Source: Bradyrhizobium barranii subsp. barranii (GTDB lineage: Bacteria; Pseudomonadota; Alphaproteobacteria; Rhizobiales; Xanthobacteraceae). From it: DNA of 64,000 nt. Both the position numbers and the translations under genes were made by a program. The notes under the pieces were generated by a model. The model saw only the letters and a list, made by a program, of their open reading frames with translations. It had not been told where the DNA came from and did no database searches. Shown here piece after piece: positions 46,101 through 54,378 of this stretch (within the stretch, counting starts at the first letter, position 1; each line of letters begins with the position of its first letter). Where the stretch lies: positions 5,315,501 to 5,379,500 of the forward strand of contig NZ_CP086136.1 in the NCBI RefSeq assembly GCF_017565645.3, given 5' to 3'.

Positions 46101-48388
46101 CGCCGGCACTGGTCCGGCCGAATGCGACGTTGAAGATCCCGGTCAAGCTCGACGGGCTCAATCCGGGCGAGGACGCCAAGGTGGTGATTGCCGCGGTCGA
46201 TGTCGGCATCCTCAACCTGACCAATTACAAGCCGCCGGCGCCGGACGATTATTATCTCGGCCAGCGCCGCCTGAGCGCGGAGATCCGCGATCTCTATGGG
46301 CAACTGATCGACGGCATGTCGGGCACGCGCGGACAGATCAAGTCCGGCGGCGATGCCGGCGCCGGCGAATTGCAGGGCTCTCCGCCCGCGCAAAAGCCGC
46401 TCGCGCTCTACTCGGGCATCGTCACGGTCGCCGCCGACGGCACCGCCGAAGTGAGCTTCGATATCCCCGAGTTCGCCGGCACCGCGCGCGTCATGGCGGT
46501 GGCGTGGACCGCCACGAAGCTCGGCCGCGCCAACACGGATGTCGTGATCCGCGATCCCGTGGTGCTGACCACGACCTTGCCGCGCTTCCTGCTCAATGGC
46601 GACCACGGCACGGTCAATCTCGAGATCGACAATGTCGAGGGCCAGGCCGGCGACTACGTCATCAACGTGAAGACCGGCGGCCCGGTGAAGATGACCGGCA
46701 ATCCCGCAACCACGGTCAAGCTCGCCGCCAAGCAGCGCAACGCGTTTACGCTCGCAATCGACGCGACGGCGGCGGGGCAGGCGACGCTCGACGTCGACAT
46801 CAACGGACCGAACGGGCTAGCGCTGGCACGTCACTATGCGCTCGACGTCAAGGCGGCGACGCAGGTGCTGGCGCGGCGTTCGATCCGGACGCTGGCGAAG
46901 GGTGAAAGCCTGACGCTGACCTCGGACATGTTCTCCGATCTCGTCCCGGGCACCGGCAGCGTCTCGGTTTCGGCCAGCCTGTCGACGGCGCTCGACGCCG
47001 CAACGATCCTGAAGGCGCTCGACCGCTACCCGTATGGCTGCTCCGAACAGATCTCGAGCCGTGCCTTGCCGTTGCTCTATGTCAACGAGCTCGCCGTCGG
47101 CGCGCATCTGGCCATGGACACCGAGGTCGACCAGCGCATCCGCGATGCGATCGAGCGGCTGCTGGCACGCCAGGGCTCCAACGGCTCGTTCGGCCTGTGG
47201 TCGGCCGGAGGCGACGACGCCTGGCTCGACGCCTACGTGACGGACTTCCTCACCCGCGCCCGCGAAAAAGGCTTTGCGGTGCCGGACGTGCTGTTCAAGA
47301 ACGCGCTCGACCGTATCCGCAACTCGGTCGTGAACGGCAACGAGCCCGAGAAGGACGGCGGGCGCGATCTCGCCTACGGCCTCTACGTGCTCGCACGCAA
47401 TGGCGCGGCGCCGATCGGCGATCTCCGCTATCTCGCCGACACCAAGTTGAGCAACCTCGCGACCCCGATCGCGAAGTCGCAGCTTGCAGCCGCGCTGGCG
47501 CTGGTCGGCGACCGCAACCGCGCGGAACGCGTCTACGGTGCCGCGCTCGACAGCCTTGCGCCAAAACCGGTGCTGGAGTTCGGCCGCACCGACTACGGCT
47601 CGCAGCTGCGCGATGCCGCAGCGCTGGTCTCGCTCGCCAGCGAAGGCAACGCGCCGAAGGCGACGCTGACGCAGGCGGTGTCGCGGGTCGAGACCGCGCG
47701 CGGGCTGACGCCCTACACCTCGACGCAGGAGAATGCGTGGTTGGTGCTCGCGGCGCGCGCGCTCGCCAAGGAGAACATGTCGATGGAAGTCGACGGCCAG
47801 CCGGTCAAGACCGCGCTGTACCGCAGCTACAAGGCCGTGACGCTGGAGGGCAAACCGCTGAAGATCACCAACACCGGCGATGCGCCGGTCCAGGCGGTGG
47901 TCTCGGTGTCGGGCTCGCCGGTCACGCCGGAGCCGGCTGCATCGAACGGCTTCAAGATCGAGCGCAATTACTTCACGCTCGACGGCAAGCCCGCCGACAT
48001 CAGCAAGGTCAAGCAGAACCAGCGTTTCGCCGTGGTGCTGAAGATCACCGAGGCGAAGCCCGAGTACGGCCACATCATGGTGTCCGACTATCTGCCCGCG
48101 GGCCTCGAGATCGACAATCCGAAGCTGGTGTCGTCGGGCGACAGCGGCACGCTGGACTGGATCGAGGACGGCGAGGAGCCTGAAGATACCGAGTTCCGTG
48201 ACGACCGCTTCACGGCGGCGGTCGATCGCGCCTCGGACTCCAAGTCGGTCTTCACCGTCGCGTACGTCGTGCGCGCGGTCTCGCCCGGCAAATACGTGCT
48301 GCCCCAGGCCTATGTCGAGGACATGTACAATCCCTCGCGCTACGGCCGGACCGGGACGGGTAACGTCGAGGTGCGGGCGGCGAAGTGA
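43184..48388 (+). CDS. yfhM: Bacterial alpha-2-macroglobulin (YfhM-like)
   Basis: The 1734-residue protein has a Sec signal peptide (MIGLVRAVTLCATLALGLSA, cleavage likely at AQA). The region about residues 290-900 holds MG-type beta domains, followed by the bait region. Cys1286-Ser-Glu-Gln in YPYGCSEQ is the thioester site. The C-terminal part has TED and receptor-like domains. It traps attacking proteases in the periplasm. No lipobox Cys follows the signal, unlike E. coli YfhM, so it is probably soluble or otherwise anchored. GGGAG precedes ATG 43184. It overlaps pbpC by 4 bases, its usual partner for cell-wall repair. Confidence 0.93.
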   Translation: MIGLVRAVTLCATLALGLSAAQAADKAFKRDDLADSAIKLEAQIKSEAGPVAKTSATLRTDADAAFRRNDFRTGLSVLGQIAATTPEDTGNWLRLAKVIFQISPKSSSEQTFLLERASTAAYIAYQRAGNPGEEADALAVLGKSLAERKLWRPALDALRLSLDMREVADVRGQYEKMRDEHGFRLLDYTVDSDSASPRACFQFSEELAKRTDFAPYLALAGQDKPALSAEGKQLCVDGLKHGERYNINLRAGLPSTVKEGLPKSAEFNVYVRDRKPFVRFTSRAYVLPRTGQRGIPVVSVNTPAVNVNVFRIGDRNLINTVVDSDFQKTLSRYQLADLGGERGVKVWTGELATAMTLNQDVTTAFPVDQALGELQPGVYVMTAAAKGPGSDDDYQLATQWFIVSDLGVTAYSGNDGIHVFVNSLASTDPVGKAEVRLVARNNEILATRKTDDGGHVLFEAGLARGEGGLSPAMLTVTGEKADYAFLSLKTSAFDLSDRGVSGRAVPSGADAFVYAERGVYRSSETVYLTALLRDGQGNAVAGGPLTLVIERPDGVEFRRAVLADQGAGGRTLSVPLNSAVPTGTWRVRAFTDPKGSSVGETTFMVEDYVPDRIEFDLSAKDKLIKANAPVELKADGHFLYGAPASGLQLEGDMLVAPASERPGFAGYQFGVADEETTSNERTPLENLPEADANGVATFPVTLDKQPASTRPQEAQIFVRMVETGGRAVERKIVLPVAPANAMIGIKPLFGDKNVAEGDKAEFDVVFVSPEGERLRRDGLRYELLKMESRYQWYRQNNYWEYEPVKSTSRVSDGDLTIAADKPSRISLSPQPGRYRLDVKSNDADGPVTSVQFDVGWYSDGSADTPDLLETSIDKPQYASGDTMTVSVNVRSAGKLTVNVLGDRLLTTQTIDVKEGTAQVRLPVGKDWGTGAYVVATLRRPLDAAAQRMPGRAIGLKWFGIDKQTRTLQVKLTPPALVRPNATLKIPVKLDGLNPGEDAKVVIAAVDVGILNLTNYKPPAPDDYYLGQRRLSAEIRDLYGQLIDGMSGTRGQIKSGGDAGAGELQGSPPAQKPLALYSGIVTVAADGTAEVSFDIPEFAGTARVMAVAWTATKLGRANTDVVIRDPVVLTTTLPRFLLNGDHGTVNLEIDNVEGQAGDYVINVKTGGPVKMTGNPATTVKLAAKQRNAFTLAIDATAAGQATLDVDINGPNGLALARHYALDVKAATQVLARRSIRTLAKGESLTLTSDMFSDLVPGTGSVSVSASLSTALDAATILKALDRYPYGCSEQISSRALPLLYVNELAVGAHLAMDTEVDQRIRDAIERLLARQGSNGSFGLWSAGGDDAWLDAYVTDFLTRAREKGFAVPDVLFKNALDRIRNSVVNGNEPEKDGGRDLAYGLYVLARNGAAPIGDLRYLADTKLSNLATPIAKSQLAAALALVGDRNRAERVYGAALDSLAPKPVLEFGRTDYGSQLRDAAALVSLASEGNAPKATLTQAVSRVETARGLTPYTSTQENAWLVLAARALAKENMSMEVDGQPVKTALYRSYKAVTLEGKPLKITNTGDAPVQAVVSVSGSPVTPEPAASNGFKIERNYFTLDGKPADISKVKQNQRFAVVLKITEAKPEYGHIMVSDYLPAGLEIDNPKLVSSGDSGTLDWIEDGEEPEDTEFRDDRFTAAVDRASDSKSVFTVAYVVRAVSPGKYVLPQAYVEDMYNPSRYGRTGTGNVEVRAAK

Positions 48389-50592
48389 GTAGAGAGATGA
48401 GAAACGCGGCGCCTCCTCAAACTCCGTCGTCATGCCCGGGCTTGTCCCGGGCATCCACGAACTGTGGCGCCGTGGCGAAGAACGTGGATGGCCGGGACAA
48501 GCCCGGCCATGACGGAGCAAAGGGCTGGGGCCGTCGTGTCCTCTCGGGCCTCGCGCTCACGCTCATCCTCGCCACCTGCGGCTTCGTCGCCTGGGTCTAC
48601 TCGCTCGGCCCGCTGCCGCTCGACGAGGCACGCCAGGTCTCCACCACGGTCGTCGATCGCAACGGAAAACTGCTGCGCGCTTATGCCATGGCCGACGGCC
48701 GCTGGCGGCTGCCGGTCGATGCCAGGGCCAACGTCGATCCGAACTATCTCAAGCTGCTGCTCGCCTATGAGGACCAGCGCTTCTACGCGCATAACGGTCT
48801 CGACCCGCTCGCTCTCGGGCGCGCCGCACTACAGCTCACCACGCGCGGCCACATCGTCTCGGGCGGCTCGACCATCAGCATGCAGCTTGCGCGCCTGATG
48901 GAGCCGCGGCGGCAGCGCTCGCTCTATGCCAAGCTGCGCCAGATCGTACGCGCGATCGAGATCGAGCGCAGCATGAGCAAGGATGCGATCCTGGACCTCT
49001 ATCTCGCGCTGGCGCCCTATGGCGGCAATCTCGAAGGCATCCGCTCGGCCTCGATCGCCTATCTCGGCAAGGAGCCGAAGCGGCTCTCGATGGCCGAGGC
49101 CGCGCTGCTGGTGGCGCTGCCGCAATCGCCGGAGACGCGCCGGCTCGATCGCTATCCCGAGGCCGCACGCAAGGCGCGCGACCGCGTGCTGGACCGCATG
49201 GTCGAGGAGCATGTGGTCAGCCTTGAGGACGCGAAGCAGGCCAAGGCCGTGCCCGTGCCAAAACTGCGCAAGCCGATGCCGATCCTCGCGCCGCACGCCT
49301 CCGACACGGCGCTGTCGACGGTCAAGGATACGCCGGTCATCAAGCTGACGCTCGACGCCAATCTGCAGAAGGTGCTGGAGCCGCTGGCGCGCGACCGTGC
49401 CATTGCGCTCGGGCCCAACATCTCGGTCGGCATCATCGTGGTCGATAATGAGAGCGGCGACGTGCTCGCCCGCGTCGGTTCGGCCGACTATTTCGACGAG
49501 AGCCGGGCGGGGCAGGTCGACATGACCCGCGCCGTCCGTTCGCCGGGGTCGACGCTAAAACCCTTCATCTACGGGCTCGCCTTCGAGGACGGCTTCGTCC
49601 ACCCCGACAGTCTGATCGACGACCGGCCCGTCCGCTTCGGCTCCTACGCGCCGGAAAATTTCGACATGACGTTTCAGGGCACGGTGCCGGTGAAGAAGGC
49701 GCTGCAATTGTCGCTGAACGTGCCGGCGATCGTGCTGCTCGACCGCGTCGGCGCGAGCCGGCTGTCGTCGCGGCTGCGGCAGGCTGGTGGCAATCTGGTC
49801 CTGCCCAAGGACGAGGCACCGGGGCTCGCGATGGGACTCGGCGGCGTTGGTGTGACACTGCAGGACCTCACCCAGCTCTATACGGGTTTCGCCCGGCTCG
49901 GCACCACCATGCCGTTGCGCGACCTCATGACCGGCCGGGACGATCGGGAACCGCTGCGGCTGCTGGACCAGGTCGCGGCCTGGCAGGTCGGCAACGTGCT
50001 CCTGGGCACGCCGCCGCCCGAAAACGCCGCCCACAACCGCATCGCGTTCAAGACCGGCACCTCCTACGGCTATCGCGACGCCTGGTCGGTCGGCTTCGAC
50101 GGCCGCATGACCATCGGCGACTGGGTCGGCCGGCCCGACGGCGCGCCGGTTCCCGGCCTGATCGGCCGCGTGGCCGCAGCCCCGATCCTGTTCGATGCCT
50201 TCGCCCGCACCGGCAAGACGCTGGCCCCGTTGCCGAAGCCGCCGAAGGGAACTCTGGTCGCCAGCAACGCCAAGTTGCCATTGCCGCTGAAGCGGTTCCG
50301 CCCGGTCGGGGAACTAGTGCGGACCGGCAGCGAGCAGGCGCTGCACATCCAGTTCCCGCTGAACGGCTCGCGGATCGATGTCGACCGTTCCGGCGGCGAG
50401 GGGAGCGCAGCCATGCCGGTGAAGGTCGCCGGCGGCGTCCTTCCCATGACCATCATGGTTAACGGAACATCACTGGGCGAGATCGACGGGCGCCGCCAGC
50501 GCCTGATCGATCCGCCTGGTCCGGGCTTTGCGCGGCTCACCGTGATCGACGCCACTGGCGCCGCGGACACAGTTGTCATTCGAATTCAATGA
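48385..50592 (+). CDS. pbpC: Penicillin-binding protein 1C
   Basis: The 735-residue bifunctional enzyme polymerises glycan (GT51 domain, residues ~85-260, with YEDQRFYAHNGLD and STISMQLARLM) and carries the transpeptidase fold (SPGSTLKP with Ser389 and Lys392; KTGTS at ~556). The C-terminal ~100 residues form the PBP1C-specific domain. One transmembrane helix precedes the GT domain (LALTLILATCGFVAWVYSLG). A repeat element sits inside the N-terminal coding part (48428-48514). The GTG at 48385 overlaps the previous stop; ATG 48397 is an alternative start. Confidence 0.92.
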   Translation: MSREMRNAAPPQTPSSCPGLSRASTNCGAVAKNVDGRDKPGHDGAKGWGRRVLSGLALTLILATCGFVAWVYSLGPLPLDEARQVSTTVVDRNGKLLRAYAMADGRWRLPVDARANVDPNYLKLLLAYEDQRFYAHNGLDPLALGRAALQLTTRGHIVSGGSTISMQLARLMEPRRQRSLYAKLRQIVRAIEIERSMSKDAILDLYLALAPYGGNLEGIRSASIAYLGKEPKRLSMAEAALLVALPQSPETRRLDRYPEAARKARDRVLDRMVEEHVVSLEDAKQAKAVPVPKLRKPMPILAPHASDTALSTVKDTPVIKLTLDANLQKVLEPLARDRAIALGPNISVGIIVVDNESGDVLARVGSADYFDESRAGQVDMTRAVRSPGSTLKPFIYGLAFEDGFVHPDSLIDDRPVRFGSYAPENFDMTFQGTVPVKKALQLSLNVPAIVLLDRVGASRLSSRLRQAGGNLVLPKDEAPGLAMGLGGVGVTLQDLTQLYTGFARLGTTMPLRDLMTGRDDREPLRLLDQVAAWQVGNVLLGTPPPENAAHNRIAFKTGTSYGYRDAWSVGFDGRMTIGDWVGRPDGAPVPGLIGRVAAAPILFDAFARTGKTLAPLPKPPKGTLVASNAKLPLPLKRFRPVGELVRTGSEQALHIQFPLNGSRIDVDRSGGEGSAAMPVKVAGGVLPMTIMVNGTSLGEIDGRRQRLIDPPGPGFARLTVIDATGAADTVVIRIQ
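48428..48514. repeat. Rhizobial inverted-repeat element within the pbpC N-terminus
   Basis: Two 32-base arms (48428-48459 and 48483-48514) are inverted: CGTCATGCCCGGGCTTGT... and ...ACAAGCCCGGCCATGACG. This is the palindromic intergenic element common in Bradyrhizobium genomes. Here it lies inside the annotated start of pbpC and is translated as a SSCPGLSRAST...VDGRDKPGHDG stretch ahead of the transmembrane helix. Confidence 0.8.
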
Positions 50593-50642
50593 CCCCGCCT
50601 TAACCGGTTGTCCGAATGACGGTTTCAGCGTAAGCGGAACCA

Positions 50643-52385
50643 ATGGCCGAGACCTATCCCAGCCCCCGTTTTGGAGCACCCCGCGAGCCGAAAGCGCCCG
50701 TGAATCCGGGCAGCCGGCTCGTGCTTATGCTGGACTACGCCACGGCCAGTCACGCCCGCGCGGTCGGCTTCCTGCTGCTGTGTGCGCTGCTGCTATTCCT
50801 GCCGGGCTTCTTCACGATTCCGCCCGTTGACCGCGACGAGGCGCGCTTTGCGCAGGCCACCAAGCAGATGGTCGAGAGCGGCGATTATGTCGACATCCGC
50901 TTCCAGGAAGACGTCCGCTACAAGAAGCCAGTCGGCATCTACTGGTTGCAGTCGGCCGCGGTTGAAGCCGCATCCGCGCTCAAGCTGCCGAAGGCCGAAT
51001 TGCGGATCTGGGTGTACCGGCTGCCGTCACTGATCGGCGCAATCGGCGCCGTGCTCATGACCTATTGGGCCGCGCTCGGCTTCGTCACGCGGCGCGCCGC
51101 GGTGCTCGCCGCGCTCCTGATGTGCGCCTCGGTGCTGCTCGGCGTCGAAGCACGCCTCGCGAAAACCGATGCGATGCTGCTGTTCTGCGTGACCGCCGCG
51201 ATGGGCGCGATGTCGCGCGCCTATCTGTCGTGGCAGCGCGCAGAGGATGAGACCCATCCGCCCTGGAGCTGGCCCGCGATCTTCTGGACCGCGCTCGCCG
51301 TCGGCATCCTCATCAAGGGTCCGCTGATCCTGATGTTCGCGGGCCTGACCATCGTCGCGCTCGCGATCCAGGACCGAGATGCCTCGTGGCTGTGGAAGCT
51401 GCGTCCGCTCTGGGGCCTGATGTGGATGCTGGTGCTGGTGCTGCCCTGGTTCGTCGCGATCTTCTGGCGCGCAGGCGATGCCTTCTTCGCCGATTCCGTC
51501 GGCGGCGACATGCTGAGCAAAATCGGCGCCCAGGAATCCCATGGCGCGCCGCCCGGACTGTATCTGGCGCTATTCTGGATCACGTTCTGGCCCGGCGCGC
51601 CGCTTGCGGCGATGGCGGCGCCGGCGGTGTGGCGGGCCCGGCGCGAGCCCGGCGCGCAGTTCCTGCTGGCCTGGCTGATCCCTTCCTGGATCGTGTTCGA
51701 GGCAGTGCTGACCAAGCTGCCGCATTACGTGCTGCCGCTGTATCCGGCGATCGCGATCCTTACCGTCGGTGCGCTGGAGCGCAACGTGCTGTCGCGCTCG
51801 TGGCTCGCGCGCGGCTCGGCCTGGTGGTTCGCGATTCCCGCTGCCGCCTCGATCATCGCCGTGGTCGGCGCGGTCATGCTGACGCGGCAACCGGCGTTCG
51901 TGGCCTGGCCGTTCATTGCGGCCTCGCTCATCTTCGGTCTGTTCGCCTGGTGGCTGTTCGACACCAACCGCGCCGAGCGCTCGCTGCTCAACGCGCTGGT
52001 CGCAGCCCTGATGCTCGCGGTCGTGGTCTACGGCATCGTGCTGCCGTCGCTGACCCCGCTGTTTCCGAGCATCGAGATCGCACGCGCGCTTCGCAACGTC
52101 ACCTGCGTCGGGCCGAAGGCAGCCGCCGCCGGCTATCACGAGCCGAGCCTCGTGTTCCTGACGGGCACGCAGACGCTGCTCACAGACGGCTCGGGCGCGG
52201 CGGATTTCCTGCGGCAGGGGAGCTGTCGCTTCGCGCTGATCGAGCAGCGCTCGGAGCGCAGCTTCGTGCAGCGGGCCGAGGCGATCGGGCTGCGCTACAA
52301 GGTCGGTACCCGCATCGACGGCTATAATTTCTCGCAAGGGCGCGCGATCTCGATCTCGATCTTCCGCTCGGAAGGCACTGAGTAG
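50643..52385 (+). CDS. ArnT-like membrane glycosyltransferase
   Basis: The 580-residue integral membrane protein belongs to the PMT/ArnT GT83 superfamily. Its first periplasmic loop carries PPVDRDEARFAQATKQM with the DRDE catalytic acid, then VRYKKPVGIYWLQ. About twelve transmembrane helices follow, and a soluble C-terminal domain lies after residue 470. Such enzymes add a sugar from a polyprenyl donor to lipid A or other envelope acceptors. The next three genes (phosphatase, GT2, LAB_N) form an apparent envelope-modification operon. Confidence 0.88.
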   Translation: MAETYPSPRFGAPREPKAPVNPGSRLVLMLDYATASHARAVGFLLLCALLLFLPGFFTIPPVDRDEARFAQATKQMVESGDYVDIRFQEDVRYKKPVGIYWLQSAAVEAASALKLPKAELRIWVYRLPSLIGAIGAVLMTYWAALGFVTRRAAVLAALLMCASVLLGVEARLAKTDAMLLFCVTAAMGAMSRAYLSWQRAEDETHPPWSWPAIFWTALAVGILIKGPLILMFAGLTIVALAIQDRDASWLWKLRPLWGLMWMLVLVLPWFVAIFWRAGDAFFADSVGGDMLSKIGAQESHGAPPGLYLALFWITFWPGAPLAAMAAPAVWRARREPGAQFLLAWLIPSWIVFEAVLTKLPHYVLPLYPAIAILTVGALERNVLSRSWLARGSAWWFAIPAAASIIAVVGAVMLTRQPAFVAWPFIAASLIFGLFAWWLFDTNRAERSLLNALVAALMLAVVVYGIVLPSLTPLFPSIEIARALRNVTCVGPKAAAAGYHEPSLVFLTGTQTLLTDGSGAADFLRQGSCRFALIEQRSERSFVQRAEAIGLRYKVGTRIDGYNFSQGRAISISIFRSEGTE

Positions 52386-53231
52386 ATGCCGGCGCCAGCC
52401 GACATCACGCCGCGCCCGGGCTATCCCGCGCAATTGCTCGCGGTGTCGGGCCGTGCCCTGGCGCAGCTCGTCCGTACGCCTTCGCATTCATGCCGCGCCG
52501 AAGCCGCGCGAAAGCTGGCGCGGCATTCGCTGTGGCTCAGCGCGGCCGGTGCGGCCTTGATTATCGTGCTGATGCTCGCGTTCGATCAGACCGAGATCCA
52601 GCTGATGCCGGTGCGTGGCACGCCGAGCCTGTGGCCGATCCGCATCCTCACCGATTTCGGCAAGGACGAGTATGTGCTCTCGGTGCTCGGGGGGACGCTG
52701 GTGGTCCTGGCGCTCGTTGCAGCGGGATTGCATGGCACCCGTCGTGGGCTGCTGCTCGGCCTCGGTACGCGGCTGCAGTTCATGTTTCTGTCTGTCGCCC
52801 TGTCCGTGTTCGTTGCCGAGATCCTGAAATATCTCATCGGTCGCGGACGTCCGTTCGTGAGCGGCAAGGCCGATCCGTTCAACTTCATCCCGTTCGAGGG
52901 AACGGGGGCTTATGCCAGCCTGCCGTCGGGGCATGCGGTGACGGCGTTTGCGCTGGCGTTTGCGGTCTCGGCGCTGTGGCCGCGCCTGCGCGTGTTCATG
53001 TTCACTTACGCAATCGTGATCCTGCTGACCCGGCTGGTGCTGCTCGCGCATCATCCGAGCGACGTCGTTGCCGGCGCTCTGGTCGGCATGGTCGGCGCCA
53101 TGGCAGTGCGCTACTGGTTCGCGGCCCGGAGGCTCGGCTTTGCCATCCGCGCCGACGGCACCATTGTGCCTCTTGCAGGGGCGGTCTCGGGCCGCCTCAA
53201 AAGGGTTGCCCAGGGGGCATCCGCCCCATAA
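52386..53231 (+). CDS. PAP2-family phosphatase
   Basis: The 281-residue membrane protein has the PAP2 motifs: KYLIGRGRP (K-X6-RP), SLPSGHAVTAF (PSGH), and RLVLLAHHPSDV (R-X5-H-X3-D). Six hydrophobic segments are predicted. It could be a lipid A 1-/4'-phosphatase (LpxE/F-like) or an undecaprenyl-pyrophosphatase; the neighbours suggest a lipid A or polyprenyl link. It begins directly after the upstream gene, with no gap. Confidence 0.88.
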   Translation: MPAPADITPRPGYPAQLLAVSGRALAQLVRTPSHSCRAEAARKLARHSLWLSAAGAALIIVLMLAFDQTEIQLMPVRGTPSLWPIRILTDFGKDEYVLSVLGGTLVVLALVAAGLHGTRRGLLLGLGTRLQFMFLSVALSVFVAEILKYLIGRGRPFVSGKADPFNFIPFEGTGAYASLPSGHAVTAFALAFAVSALWPRLRVFMFTYAIVILLTRLVLLAHHPSDVVAGALVGMVGAMAVRYWFAARRLGFAIRADGTIVPLAGAVSGRLKRVAQGASAP

Positions 53232-53296
53232 AAGCGGCTGCCTGCCGGGACCGCCGGTTCCCCGGGGCAGGCCAATTCCAACCACGAGCTTTCGAT

Positions 53297-54034
53297 TTGT
53301 CGTCGTCCCAGCCTTCGGTTTCCATCGTCGTTCCCGTGCGCAACGAAGCCGACAACATCGCGCCGCTGATCGAGGAGATCGGCGCGGCGCTCGACGGCCG
53401 CTGGGCCTATGAAATCATCTACGTCAATGACGGCTCGACGGACGCGACCGGCGAACGGCTCGGCGCGATCATGCAGCAGCGCGACAATCTCCGGCAGCTT
53501 CGCCATGCCAGATCAGGCGGCCAGTCGGCAGCAGTGCGCAGTGGCGTGCGCGCGGCGCGCGGCACGATCGTGGCGACGCTCGACGGCGACGGGCAGAACA
53601 ATCCCGCCTTCCTGCCCGACCTGATCGCGGCGGTCGAGAAGGGGGCGGGGCGCGTCGGCCTCGCTGCCGGTCAGCGTGTCGGACGCAAGGATACCGGCTT
53701 CAAGAAATTCCAGTCGCGCGTGGCGAACGGCGTCCGCAATGCTATCCTGAAGGACGGAACGCGCGATACCGGTTGCGGCCTGAAGGCGTTCCGGCGCGAC
53801 GTGTTCCTGATGATGCCCTATTTCGACGGGCTGCATCGCTTCCTGCCGGCGCTGGTGCGCCGAGAGGGCTACGAGATCGCCTATGTCGACGTGATCGACC
53901 GGCCGCGCCGTTCCGGCGTGTCAAACTATGGTTTCTTCGACCGGCTGTGGATCGGCATCATGGATCTCGTCGGCGTGTGGTGGCTGATCCGCCGCAAGAA
54001 GCCGACACCAGATGTGACTGAGGTGAAGGCATGA
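53297..54034 (+). CDS. GT2 glycosyltransferase, dolichol-phosphate mannose synthase-like
   Basis: The 245-residue cytoplasmic enzyme has VSIVVPVRNEADNIAPLI, IIYVNDGSTDATGE, GTIVATLDGDGQNNP (DxD-like) and TGCGLKAFRRDVF, as in polyprenyl-phosphate sugar transferases. No C-terminal membrane domain is present apart from DRLWIGIMDLVGVWWLI. It likely makes the polyprenyl donor used by the ArnT-like protein. The start is taken as TTG 53297, since no ATG or GTG is near in frame. It overlaps the next gene by 4 bases. Confidence 0.88.
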   Translation: MSSSQPSVSIVVPVRNEADNIAPLIEEIGAALDGRWAYEIIYVNDGSTDATGERLGAIMQQRDNLRQLRHARSGGQSAAVRSGVRAARGTIVATLDGDGQNNPAFLPDLIAAVEKGAGRVGLAAGQRVGRKDTGFKKFQSRVANGVRNAILKDGTRDTGCGLKAFRRDVFLMMPYFDGLHRFLPALVRREGYEIAYVDVIDRPRRSGVSNYGFFDRLWIGIMDLVGVWWLIRRKKPTPDVTEVKA

Positions 54035-54369
54035 TCATCCAATACGGTCAGGCGTTGAATAACTATCTCTACGACGTCTTCGTCGCCAAGTTCGATTTCT
54101 GGCTGGCGTTCGGCCTCGTCGCGCAGCTGTTCTTCACCGCGCGCTTCCTGGTGCAGTGGATCGCGAGCGAGCGGGCCGGCAACAGCGTGGTGCCGATGGC
54201 GTTCTGGTTCTGCTCGATGGGCGGCGGGCTGATGACGCTGGTCTACGGCGTCGTGAAGCGCGAGCCCGTCATCATCCTTGGGCAGGCGCTCGCGACCATC
54301 ATCTATATCCGCAACATCATGCTGATCATCAAGAACCGCGGCCGCGCCTCGAGGACGATGGATCGCTGA
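54031..54369 (+). CDS. LAB_N (lipid-A-disaccharide synthase N-terminal) domain membrane protein
   Basis: The 112-residue protein matches the LAB_N family: FWLAFGLVAQLFFTARFLVQ, WIASERAGNSVVPMAFWFCS, MGGGLMTLVYGVVKREPVII. It has three to four transmembrane helices and a short basic tail. The small family often lies next to GT2 and ArnT-like genes in envelope clusters and may help flip or localise the polyprenyl-sugar. Confidence 0.88.
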   Translation: MIIQYGQALNNYLYDVFVAKFDFWLAFGLVAQLFFTARFLVQWIASERAGNSVVPMAFWFCSMGGGLMTLVYGVVKREPVIILGQALATIIYIRNIMLIIKNRGRASRTMDR

Positions 54370-54378
54370 GACGCGCCG

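Noticed and set aside
44393..46606. A very long open frame antisense to the alpha-2-macroglobulin gene
   Set aside because: It is Arg/His-rich and lacks domain patterns; long antisense frames arise by codon bias in GC-rich genes. The plus-strand gene has a clear signal peptide, thioester motif and start.
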